From an uncultured Collinsella sp. (GTDB lineage: Bacteria; Actinomycetota; Coriobacteriia; Coriobacteriales; Coriobacteriaceae): a stretch of 64,000 nucleotides of DNA. This document shows positions 7,771-16,780 of this stretch, piece after piece. Location: assembly GCA_900540895.1 (NCBI GenBank), contig UQHV01000010.1, positions 1 to 64,000 of the forward strand, read 5' to 3'. Positions within the stretch are counted from its first letter, which is position 1, and each line of letters opens with the position of its first letter. The notes beneath the pieces are model-generated. The model was not told the origin of the DNA. It searched no databases and saw only the letters and a list, made by a program, of their open reading frames with translations. Both the position numbers and the translations under genes were made by a program.

Positions 7771-9923
7771 TACGACCCACCGCCCAGAGCGCCAACCAGC
7801 GTGGCGACATCGACGGTGAGCGGGATGGAGCCGCCGCCGGGCAGAGGAATCTCCGCAAGTGTGAACACCGTACCGCTAATGGTGCGTTCGACTTGATATT
7901 CCAACGCCTCGCAAAGCGCCTTGGGATCAGTCACGCCCAACGGAATACTTCGCAGTTTGTCTTGCGCTTGAGAAAGACCCGCAATGTCAGACCCCGGACT
8001 CTTAATGACATTGGCGGAATCGGTCAGCACCGGCTTTCGCAGGCGCAAGTCGCACGGTTCCAAACCCAGCGCCGCCACGGACGCCGAAACGGTATCGCCG
8101 AGCCACGATGCAATGGAGCCCAACGCACCGCTGCCCCCTCCTAGGTCTTTAATCATCTCGTCCATAAGTTCGTCGGCCGAACCTTGGATATCACCGTATC
8201 CCACGAGCAGCCGTCCCCAAACATCCATGACGCCGTCGAGCACGCCGGCAACGCCGCCCGAGCGTTCCTTCAATGTCGAGAAAAATCGCGAAAGCACGTT
8301 GTTTTGCGCCGTCGCCTCATCGGGCGCCAGCACCGCGGCAGAGATAGCACCGCGATCGCCAAGCCTGACTGCCGTGTTAAACGAGGAGTTAAGTTGATCG
8401 GGGCTGGTAATGTCACCCGAAACTGCAAATGCGACCACGCCGTTGCGTCCAGGTGGGGCGATACGCGGGCGCTCGCCGGAAAGCTCCTTGATAGCCTGGT
8501 CAAATGCATTGCCTGCACGGTCGGCCTCATCCTCGGTCTGACGCATGAGCTCGAGTTCCTTATTGCGATATTCGACGTATTTCTCCAGCGCCTTTTTGAA
8601 CTCGTCAAAGTGGTACTCGAAGCCCCTTTCGACGGAAGTCGTAGCAATCGCAACGTAACCCAAAGACGAAACACCAAAATGGCATTCGCTGCACGTTTCA
8701 TGGCCGTCAAAAACCGCGACAGACGCCAACCCACCAGGCGTTCCCCTTTTGTAATTTGGACAGTCAGTTCCGTAATGCAGATAGGACACTTCATCTAGTT
8801 CACTTGTTGGCCAACGTACATCGGTGTAGAGTTCGGTCGTCCGCGCCTCATCTGGATTTCGCGGAAGAAAGGGGATGTAGGCGGAAACCTTGCCGTCCTC
8901 TTCAGCTATATACGCTCGTTCAACTTCTTCACTCGCATAAGCGAAGAACGCCTTTCGCGCAGCGGAATCTGCCTGTTTTTCTGGGCTCTCGCCAAGTGGC
9001 TTCTCGTTCGACAGGCGCTCTCGGTAATATGCCTTCGCACGATCGAGCGCCACTTGCGGTTCCCACGTAACGCTCGAAGCGTAATGTGGATTTTGAGCAC
9101 CAGAGAGATCCGTTAGGCTTTTCGCACGCTCCCACATACACGAGTACTTGCCAATCGAACTCTCGTCCGACCCACCACAATCCGCCAGCCAAGCGCGCTC
9201 TTTAGCCTTCGCCGTGTCCTCAGAAGCCTTCCGCAGCTCCTCGGCCGCACGCTCTAAATCATCTGATGTGTCTTTAATGGTATCGGTCGAGATCTCTGAC
9301 CCTTTGAGCGCAGCGAAGTCCGACTCGGATGTCCTGGGCACAGCAAGCGCCGTACCGGTATAGGTCACACTATCGGTATCCTGCGCCGACACCGCCTGTG
9401 TGGCACGCGCAGCGATCAGATACGGCAGAGCCGTCTCGATTTTCTGTAAGCCTTCCGATGCGCTTTTGGCAAACTTGTTGCGCGTTTTAATGATCTCAAT
9501 CCCGGTGTCGACCATATTGCCGGCAACTGGTTCGGCACCCGGGATGAGGATGGCGACCAGGCCCGTCCCGATCGTGGCAAACCCCGCCAGGCCCAGACTC
9601 AAGATGCTCGCATCAACCACCGTGGCAGCCGTGTGATAGGACGACACTACGTTGACACCCGCCAGCGCGCCGCTATCGGCCGCCACCTGGGTATCCCCGG
9701 CACGCGACATACTCCATATCGCCGCGGTCGACGAAAACAACAACGTGAGCACCACTAGGATGACCACGGCAGAAGAAAGCGTGGTGTAGGCACCGTCTTC
9801 GATAAACAGGTCGATACCGGCGCGGCCCATAAAGCCGCCTCGTTTGCGATGGCAGCTCGGACGGCGCGTCAAAACGCATCTAGACCAGAAACGCTTAATC
9901 CCATGCAGCAATCCACGAATCAT
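7770..9923 (-). CDS. Large TadG-like secreted/anchored Tad pilus protein
   Basis: 717 residues from the ATG at 9923, which has GGAGGGAG upstream; this start lies 29 bases inside the preceding TadE gene. After a basic leader, a transmembrane helix follows EDGAYTTLSSAVVILVVLTL (about 39-58), and ADSGALAGVN resembles the start of Tad/TadG proteins (PF13400-type). A second hydrophobic segment is near 95-115. The large exterior has a coiled-coil-prone region around 190-230 and several Cys pairs (DCGGS, CSECH). It likely anchors or caps the pilus on the cell surface. The size is large for TadG. Confidence 0.6.
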   Translation of the reverse strand: MIRGLLHGIKRFWSRCVLTRRPSCHRKRGGFMGRAGIDLFIEDGAYTTLSSAVVILVVLTLLFSSTAAIWSMSRAGDTQVAADSGALAGVNVVSSYHTAATVVDASILSLGLAGFATIGTGLVAILIPGAEPVAGNMVDTGIEIIKTRNKFAKSASEGLQKIETALPYLIAARATQAVSAQDTDSVTYTGTALAVPRTSESDFAALKGSEISTDTIKDTSDDLERAAEELRKASEDTAKAKERAWLADCGGSDESSIGKYSCMWERAKSLTDLSGAQNPHYASSVTWEPQVALDRAKAYYRERLSNEKPLGESPEKQADSAARKAFFAYASEEVERAYIAEEDGKVSAYIPFLPRNPDEARTTELYTDVRWPTSELDEVSYLHYGTDCPNYKRGTPGGLASVAVFDGHETCSECHFGVSSLGYVAIATTSVERGFEYHFDEFKKALEKYVEYRNKELELMRQTEDEADRAGNAFDQAIKELSGERPRIAPPGRNGVVAFAVSGDITSPDQLNSSFNTAVRLGDRGAISAAVLAPDEATAQNNVLSRFFSTLKERSGGVAGVLDGVMDVWGRLLVGYGDIQGSADELMDEMIKDLGGGSGALGSIASWLGDTVSASVAALGLEPCDLRLRKPVLTDSANVIKSPGSDIAGLSQAQDKLRSIPLGVTDPKALCEALEYQVERTISGTVFTLAEIPLPGGGSIPLTVDVATLVGALGGGS

Positions 9924-10380
9924 AATCTCCCTCCAGCCATTCGGGACGCGATTGATACGAGACATCGACCTTGAGCTCAACGTAGCCGCCCTCGGCGGTA
10001 CCACCCATAGCCTGCGCAAACGCACCGATCACAGGCAACGGCTTGACCTCGCCGGAAACGGACACGGACGAGACGCCACCCGCACCGGCCCGGCCAAGCT
10101 CGATATCCCACGACAACGGCCCGCCGGCATGAAAGATCGAAACGTTGGGCACTGCGGCAAGCCGGCGGCGGGTGAACTCCTTAAGATCGTCGTCCTCCGC
10201 CGTCGTCGTGGTCATGAGCCGCGCGGTCTCGGCGGCGGCAGACTCCATGACCGCGCGCGTATAAAGCAGGCACACCGGTTGCAGTGCGAGAAGGATGAGC
10301 GTCAGAAACGTCGGCAGCAAAAAAGCAGCCTCGACCGTAGACTGCGCCCGGTCCTCGCGCGCGATATCAATACAACGCAA
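9895..10380 (-). CDS. TadE family pseudopilin
   Basis: About 161 residues if translation begins at TTG 10380; the true start is uncertain because no ATG/GTG lies close and the region overlaps the end of the 72-residue gene. The hallmark is EDRAQSTVEAAFLLPTFLTL, a class III prepilin motif followed by a long hydrophobic helix, then a predicted globular domain ending SWIAAWD. It overlaps both neighbours, typical of coupled minor-pilin genes. Confidence 0.7.
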   Translation of the reverse strand: MRCIDIAREDRAQSTVEAAFLLPTFLTLILLALQPVCLLYTRAVMESAAAETARLMTTTTAEDDDLKEFTRRRLAAVPNVSIFHAGGPLSWDIELGRAGAGGVSSVSVSGEVKPLPVIGAFAQAMGGTAEGGYVELKVDVSYQSRPEWLEGDYDSWIAAWD

Positions 10381-10585
10381 TGTCCTTAGCGCCCGCGGCG
10401 GCGTCGATAACCGACATCGAGGCAACGCCATGGGATGCCGCCCGCTCAACCAGCGCCGCCAAGCGTCCATCGGTGCCAGCACGCCAAAGTCCCGCAATCG
10501 CCAGCACGATCGATAGCAGCGCCACCGTGACGATGGCGTATTCCACAGTCGCTTGGGCAACCTCTTCACGCAGAACGCCATGCAT
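10367..10585 (-). CDS. Small Flp/TadE-like pilin-type protein
   Basis: 72 residues. EEVAQATVEYAIVTVALLSI (7-26) is a prepilin-type motif with the TVEYA signature and a long hydrophobic helix, followed by a short amphipathic tail ending AKDIALY. In size and motif it resembles an Flp-type pilin or the DUF4244-like small membrane proteins found in actinobacterial Tad loci. It lies between the 187-residue unknown and TadE. Confidence 0.7.
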   Translation of the reverse strand: MHGVLREEVAQATVEYAIVTVALLSIVLAIAGLWRAGTDGRLAALVERAASHGVASMSVIDAAAGAKDIALY

Positions 10586-10586
10586 T

Positions 10587-11150
10587 TCACGATCCCTCCT
10601 TTGAGCTTATTGTTTGCGGGACCAGGCGCACCGCGCGCAGACGACACGAAGCATCGCCAGCATCCGCGGCAACCGTCACCATATCGACCCAGCCGCGCCC
10701 ATCGCGCACGATGGCGCCCCATACGTTGCCCTTAATATCGAGATAGCCGCTCAGGGCGAGCTGGGCCGTTGGCACCTCGCGGTAGGCGCGTAACATATCC
10801 GCCGCTGCCTCGGTCATCGGTCGGTCCTCGGACCATGCAAGCCGGACCGCAATCGCGTTGTCCTCAGGCGAATCCGTCGCAGTGCCAGACCGCTTGTCGA
10901 GCGTCCGCAGAAAGGTTTGCGCCGTGACAGCGACATCCGAATCGTCCGCATCTCGCATCTCATCTTTTTGAGACACCACCGCCGAATCTGAGCCCGAATC
11001 GAAGGCGGCCCCAGGACGCTGCTGCTGCGCGGCGTTAAGCCCCCAAAGCACCGCCGCTATCGCCACGGTCAGGCAAGCAAACACCAGCAGCACCCCGATG
11101 GGGCGCTCGCCCTCTACAGGCTGTTGATGCCCTCGCTGATAGCGTTCCAT
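10587..11150 (-). CDS. Membrane-anchored protein of unknown function in the Tad locus
   Basis: 187 residues. A short basic cytoplasmic tail (1-18) leads into one transmembrane helix (about 19-38, PIGVLLVFACLTVAIAAVLW), then an acidic linker (45-70) and an exterior alpha/beta domain. I recognise no family. The start lies inside the Flp pilin gene (37-nt overlap) and the stop comes 1 base before the next gene, so it is translated as part of the pilus operon and is likely a bitopic assembly factor. Confidence 0.65.
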   Translation of the reverse strand: MERYQRGHQQPVEGERPIGVLLVFACLTVAIAAVLWGLNAAQQQRPGAAFDSGSDSAVVSQKDEMRDADDSDVAVTAQTFLRTLDKRSGTATDSPEDNAIAVRLAWSEDRPMTEAAADMLRAYREVPTAQLALSGYLDIKGNVWGAIVRDGRGWVDMVTVAADAGDASCRLRAVRLVPQTISSKEGS

Positions 11151-11347
11151 AGATCTTGGACCTTGCCTTTAAATGCAACGATGGCAATAATCGCGATCAC
11201 CACAAGCACGCCCACCAAAATGGCGTACTCGGTGGTACCCTGCGCGCTCTCCTCCCGCAACAGCTCCTTGGCATGCTGGCGAGCGCGGATCGCCCGGCAA
11301 AAAGCCCAGTTCCAAGCCTTGTCAGCAACTTCGACCATCGTGTTCAT
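11114..11347 (-). CDS. flp: Flp-type major pilin
   Basis: 77 residues. The basic leader ends AQG and the mature part starts TTEYAILVGVLVVIAIIAIV, the Flp class (type IVb) signature with Glu+3/Tyr+4 and a long hydrophobic helix, followed by a short tail. Cleavage is expected after the Gly by a TadV/CpaA-like prepilin peptidase, which is not encoded in this window. The gene follows TadC by about 10 bases. Confidence 0.85.
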   Translation of the reverse strand: MNTMVEVADKAWNWAFCRAIRARQHAKELLREESAQGTTEYAILVGVLVVIAIIAIVAFKGKVQDLWNAISEGINSL

Positions 11348-11357
11348 GTATTCCTCC

Positions 11358-11999
11358 CTACATCATCCCGCCTGCTCCCAGCAGCGGGCCCAATATGGAC
11401 AGAAGCAACGCCGGCAAGATGAGCGTGCCGGTGGGAATCAGCAGCTTGACGGGCGCACGCTCGATCTCGCGCTCGACCGCAGCGCGATGAGCCGCACGGA
11501 TCTCGCGACTTTGAGCGGCCAGCGTCTCGGCAAGTGGGGCACCCAGGGCGAGCGCCTGCCCCACCGTGATGGCAAAGGTCTCGAGCGCTCGCACGTCCAG
11601 GTCGCGCGCGGCCGCCAGAAGCTCATCCTCTCGCGTCCCTACGCCCACACGCCATGCCATGCAGGCTCGCTCAAGGCGGAGCGCCAACGTCGATCGGCGA
11701 TTGGCGCAAAAAACCTCAAGCGCCGCATCGAACGAAAGGCCGGCCGAAAGCCCCAGACGCACCACGTCGATCATCTCGGACACCTCGCCAAGCGACACCT
11801 GCGCCGTACCACCCGTGCCGAGCATGCCCCTCAACCGTGCTACCAGGACATCGGTCACCGATCGGGCAGCCGCAACAACCAGCAGCGCCTCGCGTTTGCA
11901 GACCTGGGCGATCTTGCATGCGTCCGCACGATTGAGCCCCGTCGCGACAAACACGCTGAGCGCGCACAGGCATGCCGCGACCCCGACCAGGGCGCTCAT
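11358..11999 (-). CDS. tadC: TadC, type II secretion F-domain inner-membrane protein
   Basis: 213 residues from an ATG that overlaps the tadB stop by 4 bases. One N-terminal transmembrane helix, a cytoplasmic T2SSF domain (about 70-180, with ISxAMxxGxxFDxAL-like GLSAGLSFDAALEV and GAPLAETLAAQSREIRAAH), and a C-terminal pair of hydrophobic helices (LLIPTGTLILPALLLSILGP). Together with TadB it forms the membrane platform on which the TadA ATPase acts. Confidence 0.85.
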   Translation of the reverse strand: MSALVGVAACLCALSVFVATGLNRADACKIAQVCKREALLVVAAARSVTDVLVARLRGMLGTGGTAQVSLGEVSEMIDVVRLGLSAGLSFDAALEVFCANRRSTLALRLERACMAWRVGVGTREDELLAAARDLDVRALETFAITVGQALALGAPLAETLAAQSREIRAAHRAAVEREIERAPVKLLIPTGTLILPALLLSILGPLLGAGGMM

Positions 12000-12922
12000 A
12001 GCTCCACCCGCATAATGCGTCGGATGACCACCAGGGCGACGGCGTTGAGGGCAAGTCCCAGTACCACGGCACCGGCACCCGCCGGCGTCGCAAGGCCGCG
12101 GCGAAAGTCGGCCGAAAGCAGCGCCAGCACCGCGCACATACCCGCCGGCATCGCCGAGACCATGTGTGCCGACATACGAGCCTGCGATGTCTTGACGTCC
12201 AAGCGGCGCTTGAGCTCAATGCGCTCCCCCACCATGCTCGACGCCTCGGACAACAGGTCGGCAAGCGGGGCACCGGTTCGCTGCGACACCTTGAGCGCCA
12301 AGGTGACAAGCGAAAGGCCGGGGGCATCGATACGGTCGAGTAGGTCATCCAACGCATCAGTCGCCGAGACGCCGCAGTCGATCGCCGTCGCCACGCGCAA
12401 AAACTCGGTATGCACTGGCTCTAGCGCGTGAGTTCCCACAAACCTCATGCCCTGGGCCAGCGAATGACCCGAGGCGAGCGACATAGAGAGTGCCGTAAAG
12501 GCCTCGGGCATGGCTTCTTCCACATCGTGTTGCTCGCGGCGACGGTCGAAGGTGTCGCGAGCGGCGCCTACGCCAAACGGTGCGAGCAGCCCCAGGACAA
12601 AGCCGATGGGCGACAGCGATACGACAGTCAGGGCAATGCCGCAGACACCACTCGATAGCAGCAAGCATGCCAGGCGCGCCTCGTCATCCTCGATAACAAG
12701 GCCAAGGCGATGTGCTGGAACCAGCGCCGCCCAGGAGCGGGTAATCTTTTTTAGCAGGTCGTTTTCTACCAACTCGCGCGGCAGCCTCTCGGCAACCGAC
12801 TCAAGCGCATGGCTGACCAGTTCCGCCGGCGGCACGCGCGACACACGAGGCTCCGCCCCGCACGCCACCGCGGCAGAAAGCCCTGTCAAGCCCCCTACGA
12901 CGAGGGGCACAACGATCTCCAT
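11996..12922 (-). CDS. tadB: TadB, type II secretion F-domain inner-membrane protein
   Basis: 308 residues. N-terminal hydrophobic helix, two central helices (about 90-118), the T2SSF domain (140-265, including EAFTALSMSLASGHSLAQGM and TGAPLADLLSEAS), and a final helix near 280-300. It overlaps tadA by 28 bases at its start and tadC by 4 bases at its end. Its role is the pilus assembly platform. Confidence 0.87.
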   Translation of the reverse strand: MEIVVPLVVGGLTGLSAAVACGAEPRVSRVPPAELVSHALESVAERLPRELVENDLLKKITRSWAALVPAHRLGLVIEDDEARLACLLLSSGVCGIALTVVSLSPIGFVLGLLAPFGVGAARDTFDRRREQHDVEEAMPEAFTALSMSLASGHSLAQGMRFVGTHALEPVHTEFLRVATAIDCGVSATDALDDLLDRIDAPGLSLVTLALKVSQRTGAPLADLLSEASSMVGERIELKRRLDVKTSQARMSAHMVSAMPAGMCAVLALLSADFRRGLATPAGAGAVVLGLALNAVALVVIRRIMRVEL

Positions 12923-14223
12923 TCGTCCACCTCCTCTTGTGTGAGCGTTCCCGAGCGCAGGCCCTCCGCGATAAACGGAGGCTCGCGATCGAGCGTCCAG
13001 GTGCGCGTGGCGGCATCGAACGTCACGTAGCGCTCAAGCTCCACGCCGCCCGACGCGCCGCGTCGCACCCCCGAATAGGAGGACACGAAACGCCTGCCGT
13101 CCGCATGACGCTCGGACATCACGATGCCGTCGAGCGCCATGGCAATCTGCTCCTCGATGAGCTCGCTCGGCAGATCGATGCCATAACGTGCAAGCAACGT
13201 CAGACGCACCACGGTCTCCTGCTCGGAACCCGCATGAAGCGTGGTGAGCGACCCGTCGTGGCCCGTGTTCATGGCCTGCAACATGTCGCAGCACTCGGCA
13301 CCGCGCACCTCGCCCACCACGATGCGGTCGGGGCGCATGCGCAGGGCATTGGTCACCAGGTCGCGGATCGTCACCGCGCCCTCGCCCTCAATTGAAGCCT
13401 CGCGCGCCTCTAGACGCACCACGTGCGGATGATGCGCAAACTTGAGTTCGGCAGAGTCCTCGATCGTCACGATGCGCTCGCCGGTGGAAATCTCGCATGA
13501 CAACGCGTTGAGCAGGGTGGTCTTACCAGATCCCGTGCCTCCCGCAACCGCCAGGTCCTGTCTCAGCGACACCGCGCATGACAGCAGCTGCGCATACCAA
13601 AGCGGCAGCGACCCCAGCCCCACAAGCTCGTCCAGCGAGCAGATGCGGTCCGAGAACTTTCGGATGGTGAGAATCGGTCCGTCAATCGCCACAGGCGGAA
13701 TCACCGCGTTGACGCGATAGCCCGTTTTGAGGCGGGCGTTGACGATGGGGCTGCGCTCGTCGATACGGCGACCAAGTGGCGAGATGATGCGGTCGATAAG
13801 CACACGAATCTGCTCATCATCCTCAAACGCATGCTCGATGGGGTACAAGACGCCGCCGCGTTCAAAGAAGGCCGAGCGGCAGCCGTTGATCATGATCTCG
13901 GTAACGGTATCGTCCTCGATGAGCGGCTGCAACGGCCCCAAGCCCACCACGTCATCCAAAATCTCGTCGATGATGGTCTCGCGCTCGGTCGTCGCGAGAT
14001 CGGTCGGCTCCTCAACATTGAGCGCCGCCTCCACCGCGGGACGCAATTCCGAGCGGGCAAGTACCGGGTCGATATAGGCGCTGATACGCGCCACTTCGTC
14101 GTAACCCATGCGGTCCATCACGGCGCGCTTGGTGCGTCGTTTCACCGCGCGGCGGCGCCCCGCATCTACAGGCGCTGCCGCCGCTGCAGCGCCGGCAGCC
14201 TTAATCCTCGTTTGCAGGCTCAT
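12895..14223 (-). CDS. tadA: TadA/CpaF pilus assembly ATPase
   Basis: 442 residues. N-terminal CpaF domain with [16 protein letters not shown] (109-124), then the VirB11/PilT-type ATPase core: Walker [10 protein letters not shown] (228-236), Asp box IEDSAEL, Walker [10 protein letters not shown] (300-308) and the His box around [12 protein letters not shown]. It is the cytoplasmic secretion ATPase that powers Tad pilus assembly (and probably retraction). The start overlaps the stop of the CpaE-like gene by 4 bases. Confidence 0.95.
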   Translation of the reverse strand: MSLQTRIKAAGAAAAAAPVDAGRRRAVKRRTKRAVMDRMGYDEVARISAYIDPVLARSELRPAVEAALNVEEPTDLATTERETIIDEILDDVVGLGPLQPLIEDDTVTEIMINGCRSAFFERGGVLYPIEHAFEDDEQIRVLIDRIISPLGRRIDERSPIVNARLKTGYRVNAVIPPVAIDGPILTIRKFSDRICSLDELVGLGSLPLWYAQLLSCAVSLRQDLAVAGGTGSGKTTLLNALSCEISTGERIVTIEDSAELKFAHHPHVVRLEAREASIEGEGAVTIRDLVTNALRMRPDRIVVGEVRGAECCDMLQAMNTGHDGSLTTLHAGSEQETVVRLTLLARYGIDLPSELIEEQIAMALDGIVMSERHADGRRFVSSYSGVRRGASGGVELERYVTFDAATRTWTLDREPPFIAEGLRSGTLTQEEVDEWRSLCPSS

Positions 14224-15872
14224 CGCTGATCACCCTCGCGCGACCAGGGAAGGCGGATACGCGGGCGTTCGGTGCGCATTGCACGGTCGGCGACCATATC
14301 GCCCCAAGGGCCGACGGCGCACCCCAGTTCCACGAGCATCTCGCGCGTGGCCTCGCGCACGCTGGTCGCAAAAGCGCTGGTCTGCCCCACTGCCTCGTCA
14401 GCGCGCCCAAACGCCATGAGCGCGGCGAGATCCTGCCCGCCATCGGCGATACGAATCTTGGAGCTCAACGCACAGGCAATCTCAAAGCGCATGGCAACAT
14501 CCTCGTCTGCCCCGCGCGCACCGAACCGGTTGAACACGGCGCTCATGCGCGTGCGCGGCACACCTACTCGACTTGCCAGTTCAATGACGCGCGACGCCGA
14601 TGTCGCGGACGACACCGCCGCATCGCCAACGACCAGGCAACGGTCGCTCGCCGCCACCGCAGCCGCCACGGCGTCGCCCCAAAAGACCGAGGTATCGATA
14701 AAGACCACGTCGGATTCGCGACGCAGGACATCAAGCAGTAGCTCCACCGGACGTGCCATGAGCTCGGCTTGCTCGGGCGCCGCGACGGGACCCCAGAGCG
14801 TAACGCCCGGCGCCACGCGCATCGATGCGGCTACGATATCCGGCTCGGTGAGCGCGCCCGCCGCCGACGGCTCGATAAGTGCCGCCATATCGCGCGGAGC
14901 ATCGACGCCTAACAAGTCGTAAAGGTTTCCAAACATCAGGTCCAGGTCGAGCACGGCGGCACGCAAGCCCAACAGCGACGATGTGTGTGCCATGGTGGCA
15001 ACGATCGTCGACTTGCCGCAACCGCCCGAGCCCGAAATGGCGCAGATGACCGGAGCTCGATGCGGCGAAGCGGCAGCGTCTGCCGGCGGCATCGGAGGCG
15101 GCGGGGCGGGCGTCGGTGACAGCGTCCCCGTCTCCTCCGCCGCAACCACACGCTGCGTCCAAGCCGGCATGGCAGCTTGTTCGGTCTGCGAGGCAGGCTC
15201 GTTCTGTGCAATCTGCTCATGCTGCATCAGCGACAACTCGCCGCACCCGGCAAAGCCCTCAACTTCGTCGAGTTCATCCACCAGATTCACGCCGTGCACG
15301 TATCCCATATCTACAGCCGGGGAATCGCCAGCATGCTGCGCCGGCCCTCCAGCGTCATCGTATACAAGGGGGTTCCGGGGGCGCCGACCATGCTCGGCTT
15401 CCGCTTTTCCATAATCATCAACACGCGGGCCTCTTGTAGCGCGAGGCGCCCCGGGTTCCCTATCAACAAAAGCATCGGGCTCAATCGTCATGCGCCGATC
15501 GGAATCAACCGCTCCCTCGCCCGCGCACCCGTTGCCGCATATACTGTGCGCAGCGATGACCTCGGTCGCCCCTGCGCGAAACAGCCCCTCGATATCCGAC
15601 GGATCGAGTGCTTCTATCAACACGACCACGCGACTCACGCGGCCCTCGGCCGTCAGGCGCGCAACGGTCTTTCGCACGTCTTCGGCATCGAACAGGGCTG
15701 CCGCGATAATCGCCGCCCCGCGACGCGACGGAAACGCCCGTGCCATGGACACCAGCCCATCCAGGTCGCCCACGCGAAGCACTTGCGCGCCCGCATCGCG
15801 GCCCTCGACTTCCCGCTGCAGCAATCCGTAATCACCGCACGCGCAGCATGCAAGCCAGATCGCTTTCATCAC
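14220..15872 (-). CDS. cpaE: CpaE/TadZ-like ParA-family localisation ATPase
   Basis: 550 residues. The first ~115 residues form an atypical receiver-like domain, residues 120-270 are a low-complexity linker ending in a Pro run (PTPAPPPPMPP), and the C-terminal ~270 residues are a MinD/ParA ATPase: deviant Walker A SGSGGCGKSTI (280-290), LDLDLMFGNLYDLLG, and DVVFIDTSVFWGD. CpaE/TadZ proteins localise the Tad machine. The length exceeds typical CpaE (about 400) because of the linker. It overlaps cpaB and tadA by 4 bases each. Confidence 0.85.
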   Translation of the reverse strand: MMKAIWLACCACGDYGLLQREVEGRDAGAQVLRVGDLDGLVSMARAFPSRRGAAIIAAALFDAEDVRKTVARLTAEGRVSRVVVLIEALDPSDIEGLFRAGATEVIAAHSICGNGCAGEGAVDSDRRMTIEPDAFVDREPGAPRATRGPRVDDYGKAEAEHGRRPRNPLVYDDAGGPAQHAGDSPAVDMGYVHGVNLVDELDEVEGFAGCGELSLMQHEQIAQNEPASQTEQAAMPAWTQRVVAAEETGTLSPTPAPPPPMPPADAAASPHRAPVICAISGSGGCGKSTIVATMAHTSSLLGLRAAVLDLDLMFGNLYDLLGVDAPRDMAALIEPSAAGALTEPDIVAASMRVAPGVTLWGPVAAPEQAELMARPVELLLDVLRRESDVVFIDTSVFWGDAVAAAVAASDRCLVVGDAAVSSATSASRVIELASRVGVPRTRMSAVFNRFGARGADEDVAMRFEIACALSSKIRIADGGQDLAALMAFGRADEAVGQTSAFATSVREATREMLVELGCAVGPWGDMVADRAMRTERPRIRLPWSREGDQR

Positions 15873-16528
15873 TCGTCGCCTCCGCTCTTTTTGTCGCGCA
15901 CCGTGGCGGGAATCGTCAAACTGACCGTCCCCTTACCCGAGGCCCCCAGCAATTCCTTAACGTCTTCGGGGTCGGCCGCCAGCGTCACCCATTCGATCTT
16001 GCCTTCACGCGTGGCGCCGGCATCTTCGCTGGTATCGATTACGCGCGCGCCGCACAGCCGATCGGTCACGCCGTCCTTTTGCACGTACACGTCCACGTAG
16101 CTGCCCACGCCCGTGGCGCCCCCGACCGAATGCTCGGCATCGACCGCCACCGAAACGGCGACCTTGCCTTTGGGCACCTCGAGCGTGTGGGTTTCGGCCT
16201 TGGTGTAGACATCGCAAATCACGGCATTTTTAGGGATGCGCGAGGTCGTCACGTCGCCGCGCACCTGGCGCAGCTCGGTCGCCGCATCGCGCGGCAACAG
16301 GCTCGCCAGCCATTCCTGGGTTATGACATTGGTCTCGTCGAGGGTCTCGCCCACATCGATATCACGCGCCGCGACGCACACCTCGACGCGATCGCCGCCA
16401 TACTTGGCCAGCGTCTCGGCCTGGACCTGCTCAGCCTGCGAGCGAATCGACGATGCGTAGACCATGCAGAGCAGCGCGGCGAGCACACCCGCGATTAGAC
16501 TGATGGCGATGCGCTTGCTCTTGTTCAC
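15869..16528 (-). CDS. cpaB: CpaB/RcpC-like SAF-domain pilus protein
   Basis: 219 residues from the GTG at 16528, chosen because AGAGGAG stands 6 bases before it (the upstream TTG lacks a ribosome site). A transmembrane helix (about 8-27) is followed by an SAF domain (VCVAARDIDVGETLDETNVI) and a beta-rich tail with GSYVDVYVQKDG and VTLAADPEDVKELLGA, which match CpaB/RcpC. In diderms these proteins work with the secretin; here no secretin gene is present, as expected for a monoderm. First gene of the Tad operon. Confidence 0.85.
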   Translation of the reverse strand: MNKSKRIAISLIAGVLAALLCMVYASSIRSQAEQVQAETLAKYGGDRVEVCVAARDIDVGETLDETNVITQEWLASLLPRDAATELRQVRGDVTTSRIPKNAVICDVYTKAETHTLEVPKGKVAVSVAVDAEHSVGGATGVGSYVDVYVQKDGVTDRLCGARVIDTSEDAGATREGKIEWVTLAADPEDVKELLGASGKGTVSLTIPATVRDKKSGGDE

Positions 16529-16641
16529 GGCCGCTCCTCTCAAGGTAGCACCGGGCGGATGCCCGTAGCACCATTGTCCGAGCGGGCAAGCAGCAAAACG
16601 GTGCGATCGCGATCTTGGTTTTGAGTGTCAAACCAATTGCC

Positions 16642-16690
16642 GACCAAAAGCTGACCGGCCCGTCAAGCTCGTGGCAAGGTTTTGGTCAGC
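16642..16690. promoter_or_regulatory. Inverted repeats in the leader of the Tad operon
   Basis: GACCAAAA (16642-16649) and TTTTGGTC (16680-16687) form an inverted repeat, with a second pair GCTGACC (16650-16656) and GGTCAGC (16684-16690) interleaved, so two alternative foldings exist. A further TTGGTTT/AAACCAA palindrome lies just left at about 16615-16636. The block is 110-160 bases before cpaB and could be an operator or leader structure. Confidence 0.35.
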
Positions 16691-16727
16691 ACGTCAGCAA
16701 AACGCACGTTTAGGGGCGCATCGGCAA

Positions 16728-16763
16728 TAAAAAAGCCGCCTCCCGTACCATTGGGAGACGGCT
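16728..16763 (-). terminator. Terminator after rsgA
   Basis: On the minus strand AGCCGTCTCCC and GGGAGGCGGCT pair around AATGGTAC with one mismatch and are followed by TTTTTTATT. It ends the rsgA transcript before the Tad leader. Confidence 0.9.
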
Positions 16764-16780
16764 GTCATAGGTAGATTCAA

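Noticed and set aside
16529..16727. Cyclic-di-GMP riboswitch upstream of the Tad operon
   Set aside because: The minus strand lacks the conserved GGACGCAAAGCC-type core and the tetraloop/receptor pairing; only simple inverted repeats are seen.
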